Source: Streptomyces sp. GESEQ-35
GTDB taxonomy: Bacteria; Actinomycetota; Actinomycetes; Streptomycetales; Streptomycetaceae
Reading direction: 5' to 3'
Assembly (NCBI RefSeq): GCF_017948485.1
Contig: NZ_JAFFSX010000008.1
Location: 305,244-369,243 of the forward strand
DNA length: 64,000 bases
Shown here piece by piece: positions 25,154-32,939 of the stretch. The position numbers and the translations under genes were made by a program. The notes beneath the pieces were generated by a model that was given only the letters and a program-made list of their open reading frames with translations, did no database searches and was not told the origin of the DNA. The stretch's first letter is position 1, and each line of letters opens with the position of its first letter.

Positions 25154-25179
25154 GTCCCGCCCTGCCGATGCGGCGGGAC
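25154..25179. terminator. Hairpin between convergent genes
   Basis: GTCCCGCC (25154-25161) pairs with GGCGGGAC (25172-25179) around a 10-base loop. It lies 12 bp after the L,D-transpeptidase stop and 29 bp from the stop of the opposing gene, so it may act in both directions. There is no U-tract, as usual in Streptomyces. Confidence 0.6.
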
Positions 25180-25207
25180 GGGACGCGGACTCCCCCGGTG
25201 ACGGTGG

Positions 25208-25627
25208 TCAGAGCAGCACGTTCACGGTGCCGACGTTCACGTAGCCGCCGAGCGGCGCGGGCGTGCCGACGGGGTTGCGGTAGGTCAGTGACGCGACGAG
25301 CGAGTAGGTGCGTCCGGCCTGGAGCGTCGTCAGGACGATGTCGCGCCGGTAGTCGGGGTTGCCGTTCAACGGGACGGACTCGGGCGGCTGCGGCTGGTTG
25401 AAGTCGTGTGTGCCGCCGATTTCGTCCACGCTGATGTGCAGGTTCCAGGTGCCCGCCAGCAGCGGAACGAGGAAGCCGGTGAGGTTCCAGTCGACCCGCA
25501 CGGTGACCGCGGTGCCCTTGTTGACGACGTCGGCCGGGTTGCCGTCCGGGTCCAGGACGATGGCACTGATGCGGCCGTCGAGCGCCGTCGTCGGTACGGG
25601 AAGTGACTGGAAGGTTCCTGAGGCCAT
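25208..25627 (-). CDS. Small beta-rich protein of unknown function
   Basis: This 139-residue protein has alternating strands (AIVLDPDGNPADVV, VTVRVDWNLTGF, WNLHISVDEIGG, RTYSLVASLTY), which suggests a single immunoglobulin- or C2-like beta-sandwich. It has no signal peptide or membrane segment and no motif I recognise. AAGGAG lies before ATG 25627, so translation is likely. It sits just outside the region of the putative RiPP locus; whether it belongs there is unclear. Confidence 0.75.
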   Translation of the reverse strand: MASGTFQSLPVPTTALDGRISAIVLDPDGNPADVVNKGTAVTVRVDWNLTGFLVPLLAGTWNLHISVDEIGGTHDFNQPQPPESVPLNGNPDYRRDIVLTTLQAGRTYSLVASLTYRNPVGTPAPLGGYVNVGTVNVLL

Positions 25628-25792
25628 GTGATGACTCCTTGTCGGAACTGGCGGTGATGGACGCCTCCCACGGTGCGGCGCCCGGCGCGGACTGAGCAGG
25701 GGCAGGAGTCCTGACCGGGGTGGGCAGGGATCCGGTGTGGATCGGGACGGCGTCCCGGCGCTTGGGCGCTGTCGCGCAGGGACGGTGCCCGC

Positions 25793-26749
25793 TCAGACCG
25801 TGCGGCCCTGTGCCAGCGGGAGTTGGACGCGTATTTCGGTGCCGCTGCCGGGCGCCGTACGGATCCAGAGCCGTCCACCGGCCGCCTCGGCACGGTGCCG
25901 TATGGACGTCAGACCCACCCCGGCCGGCGCGTCGGCGATGCCGTGGCCGTCGTCGGTGACGGTGATCAGCAGGGACCGGCGCCGCCCGGCCAGGGTGACG
26001 CGGGCATGTCGGGCGCGGGCATGCCGTACGACGTTCGTCATGGCCTCCGTGACGATCCGGTACACGGCGGCCTCCAGGGCCGGGGGGAGTACGGGAAGCT
26101 CGGACGTCACGATCTCGACGGCCGTCGCGGGCGGAACGAACCGTGCGTGATGGCGCAGCGCCTCGACGAGCCCGTGCGAGGCGACCGCGGTGGGAGGCAA
26201 GGCGTCGACGAGCCGGCGCACCTCCGCCACCGCGTCGGACACCTCGGCACGGATGCGGTTCAGCAGGGCGTGTGCCGTGTCGGGGTCTTGCTCGTCGAGC
26301 TGGTCGGACAGGGCGCGGGCGCACAGCCCGATGCCGGACAGCAGGGGGCCGAGTCCGTCGTGGAGTTCGTGGCGGAGCCGGGTGCGTTCCCCGTCGACGG
26401 CCTCCCTGACCCGCGCCTCGGCCGGCATCCGGGCGGATGCGCGATCCGACTGCGCGACTGCCCTGGTTGGGAGATGCGCCGGGCCGTCTTGGCCCGTCCC
26501 GTTCTGCCGCGCGCCGAGCAGGACGGCACACACCGTGCTCGCACCGTAGACGGCCAGCGCTGTGTCCACCCGCTCCGGCAGGTAACCGGAGACGGCGAGT
26601 TGGCCGGAGACGGCGAGTTGGAAGGCCAGACAGATCTGCACGACCACGGTCGGCCCGATTCCCGGCGGGCTGTTCGGCAGCCACCAGGCGTCGGCCGACG
26701 TGGCTCGCTGCGCTACGAGGCGGCCGGTGGTCCGTGCTGTCCCCTTCAT
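25793..26749 (-). CDS. NarL-type sensor histidine kinase (HisKA_3)
   Basis: This 318-residue kinase has two short hydrophobic segments near the N-terminus (about 33-55 and 62-80), then the phospho-acceptor motif RHELHDGLGPLL and an ATPase domain with EAMTNVVRHA (N box) and TDDGHGI (G box). Kinases of this class pair with LuxR/NarL-type response regulators, but none is adjacent; the nearest, at 35380-36057, lies beyond the RiPP-like genes. Two in-frame copies of QLAVSG mark an 18-bp duplication in the first membrane segment. The sensed signal is unknown and there is no large extracellular domain. Confidence 0.9.
   Translation of the reverse strand: MKGTARTTGRLVAQRATSADAWWLPNSPPGIGPTVVVQICLAFQLAVSGQLAVSGYLPERVDTALAVYGASTVCAVLLGARQNGTGQDGPAHLPTRAVAQSDRASARMPAEARVREAVDGERTRLRHELHDGLGPLLSGIGLCARALSDQLDEQDPDTAHALLNRIRAEVSDAVAEVRRLVDALPPTAVASHGLVEALRHHARFVPPATAVEIVTSELPVLPPALEAAVYRIVTEAMTNVVRHARARHARVTLAGRRRSLLITVTDDGHGIADAPAGVGLTSIRHRAEAAGGRLWIRTAPGSGTEIRVQLPLAQGRTV
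26586..26621. repeat. 18-bp tandem duplication within the kinase gene
   Basis: CCGGAGACGGCGAGTTGG occurs twice without a break (26586-26603 and 26604-26621), identical at every base. It encodes the QLAVSG repeat on the minus strand and keeps the frame. Perfect identity suggests a recent duplication. Confidence 0.85.
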
Positions 26750-26821
26750 GCGTGCTGTTTCCTCATTTCCTCACTGCGCAGACAACCGCGCGCGGACGGG
26801 TCGTCGTGGCTGACTGAGTCG

Positions 26822-27097
26822 TCAGCGGGCCATGCGGCCGCGCTGGAGTGGTTGTGGCAGCGTCCGCGGATAGGCGGCCCGGACCTGGCGCAGTGCCCAG
26901 CGCATCCGGGGTACGGCGGTCTCGGGCCGTTCGCCGTAGGCCAGGGCGAGGGTGCCGGCGCAGCCGAGGCTGCCGCCGTTCAGGAGGATCGCCCGCCGGA
27001 TCGCCGTGGCGATCTCTGCGTGCGTGGGCTCGGAGCCAGTGACCAGGTCGCTGCTGAACAGCGCCTCGGCCCGGGCTGCGGTCAGTGGGTCGGTCAT
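26822..27097 (-). CDS. Small hypothetical protein upstream of the AfsR-type regulator
   Basis: This 91-residue helical protein runs from ATG 27097 (TDPLTAARAEALFSSDL) through THAEIATAIRRAILLNGG and a basic end. It has no family I can name, though the compact IATAIRRA...GYGERPETAVPRMRWAL type of sequence looks like a folded domain. The ribosome binding site is weak. It is divergent from the AfsR-type regulator gene with a 249-bp region between them and may be co-regulated. Confidence 0.6.
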   Translation of the reverse strand: MTDPLTAARAEALFSSDLVTGSEPTHAEIATAIRRAILLNGGSLGCAGTLALAYGERPETAVPRMRWALRQVRAAYPRTLPQPLQRGRMAR

Positions 27098-27201
27098 GGG
27101 TCCGCACCAGCTCTCGTCGAGTCGAAAGGGCCGGTGGGCGCGGCGAGTCGGGTTCCGGCCGGTCCTCGCGCCCCGGTCCGCGCCCCATCCTGTGAGCCCG
27201 G

Positions 27202-27237
27202 GTTGCAGTCGCCGTTGCAGTAGCCGCTGCAGTCCGC
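27202..27237. repeat. Three 12-bp direct repeats in the AfsR-type gene promoter region
   Basis: GTTGCAGTCGCC, GTTGCAGTAGCC and GCTGCAGTCCGC follow one another at 12-bp period, with the heptamer GTTGCAG (or GCTGCAG) separated by 5 bp. SARP proteins bind direct heptamer repeats, usually at 11-bp period. The array lies 110-145 bp before the regulator start. Autoregulation is possible but unproven. Confidence 0.4.
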
Positions 27238-27346
27238 GTTCCCGGGCCGGTGCCGCGAGTGGGCGGTGCCGGTGCCGGTTCGGCGCTAGCTTGGACAGCA
27301 GGCTGAGGGCAGTCGCTGTCCTGGTTGCTTGAGGCGGGGGCCCGTG

Positions 27347-30300
27347 ATGACTGGGCGAGAGCCGTTCACCGATCTGCGATTTCAGTTGCTCGGACCGCTG
27401 CGGGCATGGCGGGGCGCGACCGAGCTGGACCTGGGGCAGACGCAGCAGCGCGTGGTGCTCGCCGTACTGCTCCTGCACGCCGACCTGCCGGTGAGCCGGG
27501 GTCGGCTCGTCGACGCGATCTGGGGACCGGCCGTACCCGCGCGGGCGGCCAACCTGCTGCAACGGCACGTCTCCGGCCTGCGCCGCGTCCTGGAGCCCGA
27601 GCGCCTGCCCCGGACACCGTCAGGGCTGCTCGTCTGGACCGAGGCCGGCTATCTGCTGACTCTCGGACCGGCACAGGTGGACGTGCGCATGTTCGACCGT
27701 CTGATCGATCGTGCACACGCGGCCCGCGCCGGCGGGGACCTGCCCGCGACCGCGGAGTCCCTGCATGCCGCGCTGCGCCTGTGGCACGGCCGGGTCTGCG
27801 AGGGCATGACCAGTCCACTGCTCGACGCGGAGCGCGACCGGCTCGCGGAGCGGCGCCTCAGCGTCCTGGAGGAACGCATCGAGGCCGACCTGTCGCTGGG
27901 CGACGACTTCGACCTGGTGGGCGAGGTGCGACAGCTCACCGTCGACCATCCGCTGCGGGAAGGACTCCACGGTCTGCTCATGCTGGCCCTGCACCGCTCG
28001 GGGAGGCAGGCGGAGGCACTGGCCGCCTATCACCGCGCCCGCCGCCGGCTCCGTGACGAGCTCGGCATCGAGCCGGGGCGGCGGCTGCAACGCCTGCACG
28101 CGAAGATCCTGGCCGCCGATCCGGGTCTCGACGCTCGCCCGGACCATGGCGCTCGCCTGGGTCTGGACGCTCGTCCGGATCATGGCGCTGGGCTGGGTTT
28201 GGACGCTCGTCCGGATCATGGCGCTGGGCTGGGTCTGGACGCCCGCCCGGACCATGGCGCTGGGCTGGGTTTGGACGCTCGTCCGGATCATGGCGCTGGG
28301 CTGGGTCTGGACGCTCGCCCCGATCATGGCGCTGGGCTGGGTCTGGACGCCCGCCCGGACCTTGACGCTGGCCCGGATCTCGACGCTCGCCCGGACCTCG
28401 ACGCCCGCCCGGACCTTGACGCTGGCCCGGATCTCGACGCTCGCCCGGACCTCGACGCCCGCTTGGATCTCGACGCCCCTCCGGGTGGCCGCAGGCCGAC
28501 AGCGGCTCCGGGTGATCTCGCCGCACGGAACGCGGCGGGCACGGGACTGCCCGCCACCGTCGTGCCCGCCCAACTCCCGCACCCCGTCACCGGTTTCATC
28601 GGCCGGGAGGAGGCACTCGACCGGCTCGACTCCTTCCTGCCGGGGGAGGCGACGGGCGGCGACGGCGGCACGGCCGTGATCACGGCGATCGGAGGCACGG
28701 CAGGCGTGGGCAAGACCACCCTGGCCGTGCACTGGGCCCACCGGGTCCGCGGCCGGTTCCCCGACGGCCAGCTCTACGTGAACCTCCGCGGTTTCGACCC
28801 GAGCGGTCCCGCCATGCGGCCGGCCGAGGCGATCCGCGGCTTCCTGGACGCGCTCGGCGTACCGCCCCGGCGTATCCCCGTCGATCCGGACGGCCAGATC
28901 GGTCTCTACCGCAGCCTGCTGGCGAACCGGCGCATGCTCGTCGTACTCGACAACGCGCAGGACACCGACCAGGTACGACCGCTCCTGCCCGGCTCACCGG
29001 AGTGCTTCAGCGTCATCACCAGCCGCAGCCTGCTCACCGGACTGGTGATCACCGACGGAGCGCAGCCGGTCGGCCTCGGCCTGATGTCCCGCGCCGAGGC
29101 GGCGGGCGTACTGGGCCGCCATATTGGCGCGCGTCGCCTTGCCGCCGACCCCGATGCGGTGCAGGACATCATCGCCTTCTGCGCGCGCCTTCCGCTCGCC
29201 CTGGCCATCGTGGGCGCGCACGCCGCCACCCACCCGCAACTCCCGCTCGCCTCACTGGCGAAGGAGCTGCACGCGGCGGGCAGCGCGTTGGACCTGCTCG
29301 ACGGCGGCGACGCGGCCACCAACGTCCGCAGGGTGTTCTCCTGGTCGTATCAGCGGCTGACGAAGCCGGCCACCCGGCTGTTCCGGCTGCTCGGACTGCA
29401 CCCGGGCCCGGACATCAGCACTGCTGCCGTGGCGAGCCTGGCCGGGTTGCCGCTGGACCAAGTCCGTTCCCTGCTGGGTGAACTGACGGGCAGCCATCTC
29501 CTGTCGCGGCAGTCGGCCGACCGATACGCCTTCCACGACCTATTGCGGGCCTATGCCGCCGAACTCGCCCTGACCCACGACCCGTCCGCCGACCGGCAGG
29601 TCACGGTGCGCCGCATACTCGACCACTACCTGCACAGCGCCTACCGGGCCAGCCTGTACGTGAGTCCGCACCGGGACGACCCCATCACCCTCACCCCACC
29701 GCGGCCACCGGTCACCGGCGAGCACTTCGCCGACCACGACGAGGCGCTGACCTGGTTCCTGCGAGAACACGCCGTGCTGCTGTCGGTGCAGCAACTGGCC
29801 GTGCACAGCCGGCTCGAGACCCACGCCTGGCAGTTGGCCTGGGCGCTCCAGCCCTACTTCGACCGCGGCGGACACTGGCACGACTCCGCCGCCACGCACG
29901 AACGGGCACTTCAGGCCGCCCGGCGCGAAGAAAGCATGCACGGTCAGGCGGTGGTTCACGGATGCCTGGCCTATGCGTACATGCGGCTCAGCCGCTATGA
30001 GGACGTCGCCACCCACATGCAGCAGGCACTTGACCTGTACGAGGCGCTCGGCGACCTCGTCGGTCAGGCGCATGCGCATCGGACGCTGTCGTGGCTCCGG
30101 GACGAGAAATGCCAGTACGAGCAGGGGCTTGACCATGCCCGTAAGGCGCTGGAGTTCTTCGAGGCGGCCGGCCATCGCACCGGTCAGGCGCGGGCGCTGA
30201 ACGCGGTCGGCTGGTTCTGCTCCCGGCTGGGCCGTCACCAGGAGGCACTGGGCCACTGCGAACGGGCGCTGCGACTGCTGGAGGAGGCGGGGGACCGCTT

Positions 30301-30610
30301 CGACCAGGCCGACACCTGGGACAGCCTCGGTCGCATCCACCACCGCCTCCAGCAGTACGAGCAGGCCGCCGAGAGCTATGAGCGGGCGCTCGCCATCTAC
30401 CGGGAGACCGGCGACCGCTACAACGAGGCCGACACCCTGTCCTCCCTCGGTGACGTGCACCTGGCCGCCGGTGATCACGCTTCGGCGAGCGTGGCATGGC
30501 AGCGTTCGGCCGTACTGCTCGAGGAACTCGGCCACCGCCGGGCCGCCGAGGTGCGCGCCCGCCTCCTTGGTGAAACGGAGCCCAAGTCCCCGGAAGACAA
30601 CGTCCCTTGA
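27347..30610 (+). CDS. AfsR-type SARP regulator with NB-ARC and TPR domains and a tandem-repeat linker
   Basis: This 1087-residue regulator has the AfsR layout. An OmpR-type winged helix (about 10-100) and a bacterial transcriptional activation domain (about 105-255) lead to a repeat linker at 261-374. An NB-ARC ATPase follows, with P-loop GGTAGVGKTT at 449-458 and a Walker B region MLVVLDNAQD. TPR repeats lie in the last 300 residues (paired QALDLYEALGD / KALEFFEAAGH / RALRLLEEAGD units). SARPs activate secondary-metabolite genes. ATG 27347 (or GTG 27344) opens the frame. The linker is unusual: such regulators normally have a short proline-rich join. It is followed in the same direction by the RiPP-like genes at 56 bp, so it probably controls them. 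Confidence 0.93.
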   Translation: MTGREPFTDLRFQLLGPLRAWRGATELDLGQTQQRVVLAVLLLHADLPVSRGRLVDAIWGPAVPARAANLLQRHVSGLRRVLEPERLPRTPSGLLVWTEAGYLLTLGPAQVDVRMFDRLIDRAHAARAGGDLPATAESLHAALRLWHGRVCEGMTSPLLDAERDRLAERRLSVLEERIEADLSLGDDFDLVGEVRQLTVDHPLREGLHGLLMLALHRSGRQAEALAAYHRARRRLRDELGIEPGRRLQRLHAKILAADPGLDARPDHGARLGLDARPDHGAGLGLDARPDHGAGLGLDARPDHGAGLGLDARPDHGAGLGLDARPDHGAGLGLDARPDLDAGPDLDARPDLDARPDLDAGPDLDARPDLDARLDLDAPPGGRRPTAAPGDLAARNAAGTGLPATVVPAQLPHPVTGFIGREEALDRLDSFLPGEATGGDGGTAVITAIGGTAGVGKTTLAVHWAHRVRGRFPDGQLYVNLRGFDPSGPAMRPAEAIRGFLDALGVPPRRIPVDPDGQIGLYRSLLANRRMLVVLDNAQDTDQVRPLLPGSPECFSVITSRSLLTGLVITDGAQPVGLGLMSRAEAAGVLGRHIGARRLAADPDAVQDIIAFCARLPLALAIVGAHAATHPQLPLASLAKELHAAGSALDLLDGGDAATNVRRVFSWSYQRLTKPATRLFRLLGLHPGPDISTAAVASLAGLPLDQVRSLLGELTGSHLLSRQSADRYAFHDLLRAYAAELALTHDPSADRQVTVRRILDHYLHSAYRASLYVSPHRDDPITLTPPRPPVTGEHFADHDEALTWFLREHAVLLSVQQLAVHSRLETHAWQLAWALQPYFDRGGHWHDSAATHERALQAARREESMHGQAVVHGCLAYAYMRLSRYEDVATHMQQALDLYEALGDLVGQAHAHRTLSWLRDEKCQYEQGLDHARKALEFFEAAGHRTGQARALNAVGWFCSRLGRHQEALGHCERALRLLEEAGDRFDQADTWDSLGRIHHRLQQYEQAAESYERALAIYRETGDRYNEADTLSSLGDVHLAAGDHASASVAWQRSAVLLEELGHRRAAEVRARLLGETEPKSPEDNVP
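28127..28468 (+). repeat. Coding minisatellite: six 36-bp plus seven 18-bp units
   Basis: Six 36-bp units (28127-28342) each encode LDARPDHGAGLG with minor change (first unit ...GARLG). Seven 18-bp units (28343-28468) follow, encoding LDARPD, LDAGPD or a close variant. A 54-bp superunit (LDARPD-LDAGPD-LDARPD) occurs twice. All units are multiples of three, so the regulator frame is kept. Copy number is likely to vary between strains. Confidence 0.95.
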
Positions 30611-30666
30611 CGGAAGGTTGGCACGTCGCCAGACTTCCCGGCATTCAGTCGAGGGCAGGGGGTGCC

Positions 30667-31029
30667 ATGGAAAGGGACGAGGTCAACTGGCAGGACGTAG
30701 TGGGGCTGACGCAGAAACTGGAGAAGCCGTGCGGTGACTTCACCGACGGCGAGATGAGGGTGTTGCGCATGGTGTTCGACGTGGCCGGTGAATCGCCGCC
30801 CGGTGCTTCGCTGGTCGGTGCTTCGCCGGTGCAGTCTCTTGGCACGATTTTCCTTCCGGGATCCGAACCTGACCGGACTCGGCGCGCGGTGAAAGTCTTT
30901 GGACTCTTCCAGGGAGATCAGGGAGATCAGGGAGATCAGGGAGATCAGGGAGATCAGGGAGATCAGGGGGAGCCTTCGAACGCCGAGCCGAGCGAGAAGC
31001 CACCGGACCCGAAGACCTCGCAGAAGTAG
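30667..31029 (+). CDS. Small Gly-Asp-Gln repeat protein, candidate RiPP precursor
   Basis: This 120-residue protein begins at ATG 30667 with a helical N-terminal region (VNWQDVVGLTQKLEKPCGDF then DGEMRVLRMVFDVAGE). It then has a PGASLVGASPVQ segment and, at residues 83-100, six exact GDQ repeats followed by GEPSNAEPSEKPPDPKTSQK. It lies between the AfsR-type regulator and a radical SAM enzyme of a RiPP-modifying family, 15 bp before the latter. A leader-like helix plus a repeated tail is what a multi-core precursor would look like. However, no known precursor family matches, and the repeats could instead be a spacer. The start has AGGGGG at about 5 bases. Confidence 0.7.
   Translation: MERDEVNWQDVVGLTQKLEKPCGDFTDGEMRVLRMVFDVAGESPPGASLVGASPVQSLGTIFLPGSEPDRTRRAVKVFGLFQGDQGDQGDQGDQGDQGDQGEPSNAEPSEKPPDPKTSQK
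30913..30966 (+). repeat. Six perfect 9-bp tandem repeats (GGAGATCAG)
   Basis: GGAGATCAG is repeated six times without a single mismatch from 30913 to 30966, in frame as Gly-Asp-Gln. The lack of synonymous drift implies recent expansion by slippage. A shorter imperfect 15-bp duplication (GGTGCTTCGCTGGTC-like) lies upstream in the same gene at about 30801-30830. Confidence 0.95.
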
Positions 31030-31044
31030 CCCCAGGCCCTCACG

Positions 31045-32919
31045 ATGTCGACGGCGCGTGACCCGCGACGCGACGGCTGGCCCGTCGTCCTGGTGTGCAT
31101 GCCCTTCATGGACGACCGCCGTCCATCCCTTCAGATCGGTCTGCTGAGCGCAATCGCGCTGGCGCACGGATTCCCTGCCCGCACCCTCCACGCCAACCTG
31201 GACTTCGCCGCGGGTCTCGGCGTCGACGTGTACCGCGCACTGGCGGACCGCTCGGGCCACCTGGTCGGGGACTGGCTGTTCTCCCTGGAGGCCTTCGGGG
31301 CGGCCGCGCCCGACCCGCAGGACGGATTCCTGGACCTGTACGCCGACGACATCGCACGGGACCGTGGCATCCCCGCCGCCCAACTGCGCGACCGTCTCCT
31401 GCACATCCGGCACAAGGACGTCCCCGCCTACCTCGACGCGCTCGTCGACACGTATCCCTGGGACGAGTTCCGCGTCGTCGGCTTCACCTCGACGTTCCAG
31501 CAGAACGCAGCCGCCATCGCGCTGGCCCGGCGGCTCAAGGAACGACATCCGCACCTGTTCATCCTCTTCGGCGGCGCCAACTTCGACGCCCCCATGGGCC
31601 CGGAACTGCTCCGCGCCGTCGACAGCATCGACGCCGCGGTCATCGGAGAGGCCGACACCGCCTTCCCGCTGCTGCTGGATGCCCTGGCCGGGGACGGTGA
31701 CCTCGCTGCCGTGCCCGGACTGGCGCGCAGGGTGGACGGAAAGGTGGTGACCGGGCCACAACCGCGGCTCACCCAGGCACTCGACGACTTGCCGATGCCG
31801 GACTACGACGAGTACTTCCGGCGTGCCGAGAACCTAGGACTCCTGCCCCGCACGGCGGCCCGCGCGATCTGCATCCCTCTGGAAACCGCCCGCGGCTGCT
31901 GGTGGGGAATGAAACACCACTGCACCTTCTGCGGTCTCAACGGGGAGACCATGCACTTCCGGTCCAAGTCGGCGCAGCGAGTACAGGACGAATTGGCCCA
32001 CCAGGCCCGCAGATACCGCAGTTTCCGTTTCGAAGCGGTCGACAACATCCTCGACATGCGCTACTTCCGGACCCTGTTTCCCGCCCTCGTCGAAAGCGAC
32101 GCCAGCTACGAAATCTTCTACGAGGTGAAGGCGAACCTCACCAGGAAACAGCTCAAACTGCTCGCGGACGCAGGCGTCACACAGATCCAGCCCGGAATCG
32201 AGTCACTCAGTTCCCGTGTGCTGAGTCTCATGCGCAAGGGCGTAACTGCCGCACAGAACATCAATCTCCTGCGCTGGGCCCAGCATTACGGAATAGAAGT
32301 GAACTGGAACCTCCTGTGGGGATTTCCCGGCGAGACACCCCAGGACTCCTCCGAACAGGCTCGCGTCCTGCGTCACTTGTGGCATCTGACGCCGCCAGGA
32401 GACGCCGGACGCCTCGCGATGGAGCGGTTCAGCCCCCTCTTCGCCGACCGCGAACAGATCCTGCGCGACCTACGCCCCGAGCCCGCCTACGCGCAGGTCT
32501 ACCCCGCGTCCATCGATCTCGACAGGGTGGCGTACTTCTTCCGCTGCGAGATCGAGGGGGCACTCCCCGACGACGACTACACCACCCTGCGCCAGGCGGT
32601 CGCGGACTGGCAGCGCGCCTGGCAGGGCGACGCCGGTCCACCAGTACTGGAGTACCGGCAGGCGCCCCACTACGTACAGATCCACGACAGCAGACGGAAG
32701 GAAGACGAAGGCACCTACCTCTTCGAGGGCCCGGCCGCCGACCTGTACCTGGCCTGCTGCGACCGCCCGGTGACAACGGCCGCGGTGCACGAGCAGCTGG
32801 GGCTGCGCGGACCGGTGGAAGAGGCGCAACGCGTTCTGAACGAATTCGCGGAGGCCGGGCTCGTCTTCATGGACGGCCCGCTGAACGTGTCACTGGCCGT
32901 ACCGGCCGCCCGGCTCTGA
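31045..32919 (+). CDS. B12-binding radical SAM RiPP C-methyltransferase
   Basis: This 624-residue protein has a cobalamin-binding Rossmann domain (about 12-215) and a radical SAM domain (about 270-500). The iron-sulfur ligands are Cys285, Cys293 and Cys296 in RGCWWGMKHHCTFCGLNG, a C-x7-C-x2-C pattern. That signature belongs to the RiPP-maturation radical SAM C-methyltransferase family (TIGR03975, rSAM_ocin_1). Such enzymes add a methyl group to an unactivated carbon of a peptide. The C-terminal 130 residues could bind the peptide. ATG 31045 has a weak ribosome binding site, so it may be coupled to the small repeat gene that ends 15 bp earlier. The protease gene follows at 20 bp. Confidence 0.92.
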   Translation: MSTARDPRRDGWPVVLVCMPFMDDRRPSLQIGLLSAIALAHGFPARTLHANLDFAAGLGVDVYRALADRSGHLVGDWLFSLEAFGAAAPDPQDGFLDLYADDIARDRGIPAAQLRDRLLHIRHKDVPAYLDALVDTYPWDEFRVVGFTSTFQQNAAAIALARRLKERHPHLFILFGGANFDAPMGPELLRAVDSIDAAVIGEADTAFPLLLDALAGDGDLAAVPGLARRVDGKVVTGPQPRLTQALDDLPMPDYDEYFRRAENLGLLPRTAARAICIPLETARGCWWGMKHHCTFCGLNGETMHFRSKSAQRVQDELAHQARRYRSFRFEAVDNILDMRYFRTLFPALVESDASYEIFYEVKANLTRKQLKLLADAGVTQIQPGIESLSSRVLSLMRKGVTAAQNINLLRWAQHYGIEVNWNLLWGFPGETPQDSSEQARVLRHLWHLTPPGDAGRLAMERFSPLFADREQILRDLRPEPAYAQVYPASIDLDRVAYFFRCEIEGALPDDDYTTLRQAVADWQRAWQGDAGPPVLEYRQAPHYVQIHDSRRKEDEGTYLFEGPAADLYLACCDRPVTTAAVHEQLGLRGPVEEAQRVLNEFAEAGLVFMDGPLNVSLAVPAARL

Positions 32920-32939
32920 TTCATCGGGGGTACACGCAC

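Noticed and set aside
28053..28679. Second frame over the AfsR repeat region that reads like repeated membrane segments (VWTLVRIMALG)
   Set aside because: Because repeat units are multiples of three, all frames stay open. The hydrophobic look comes from the same DNA repeat, and the SARP-NB-ARC frame continues through it.
30913..30966. Tandem repeats considered as a CRISPR array
   Set aside because: Units are 9 bp, directly adjacent, with no spacers, and lie in frame inside a gene.
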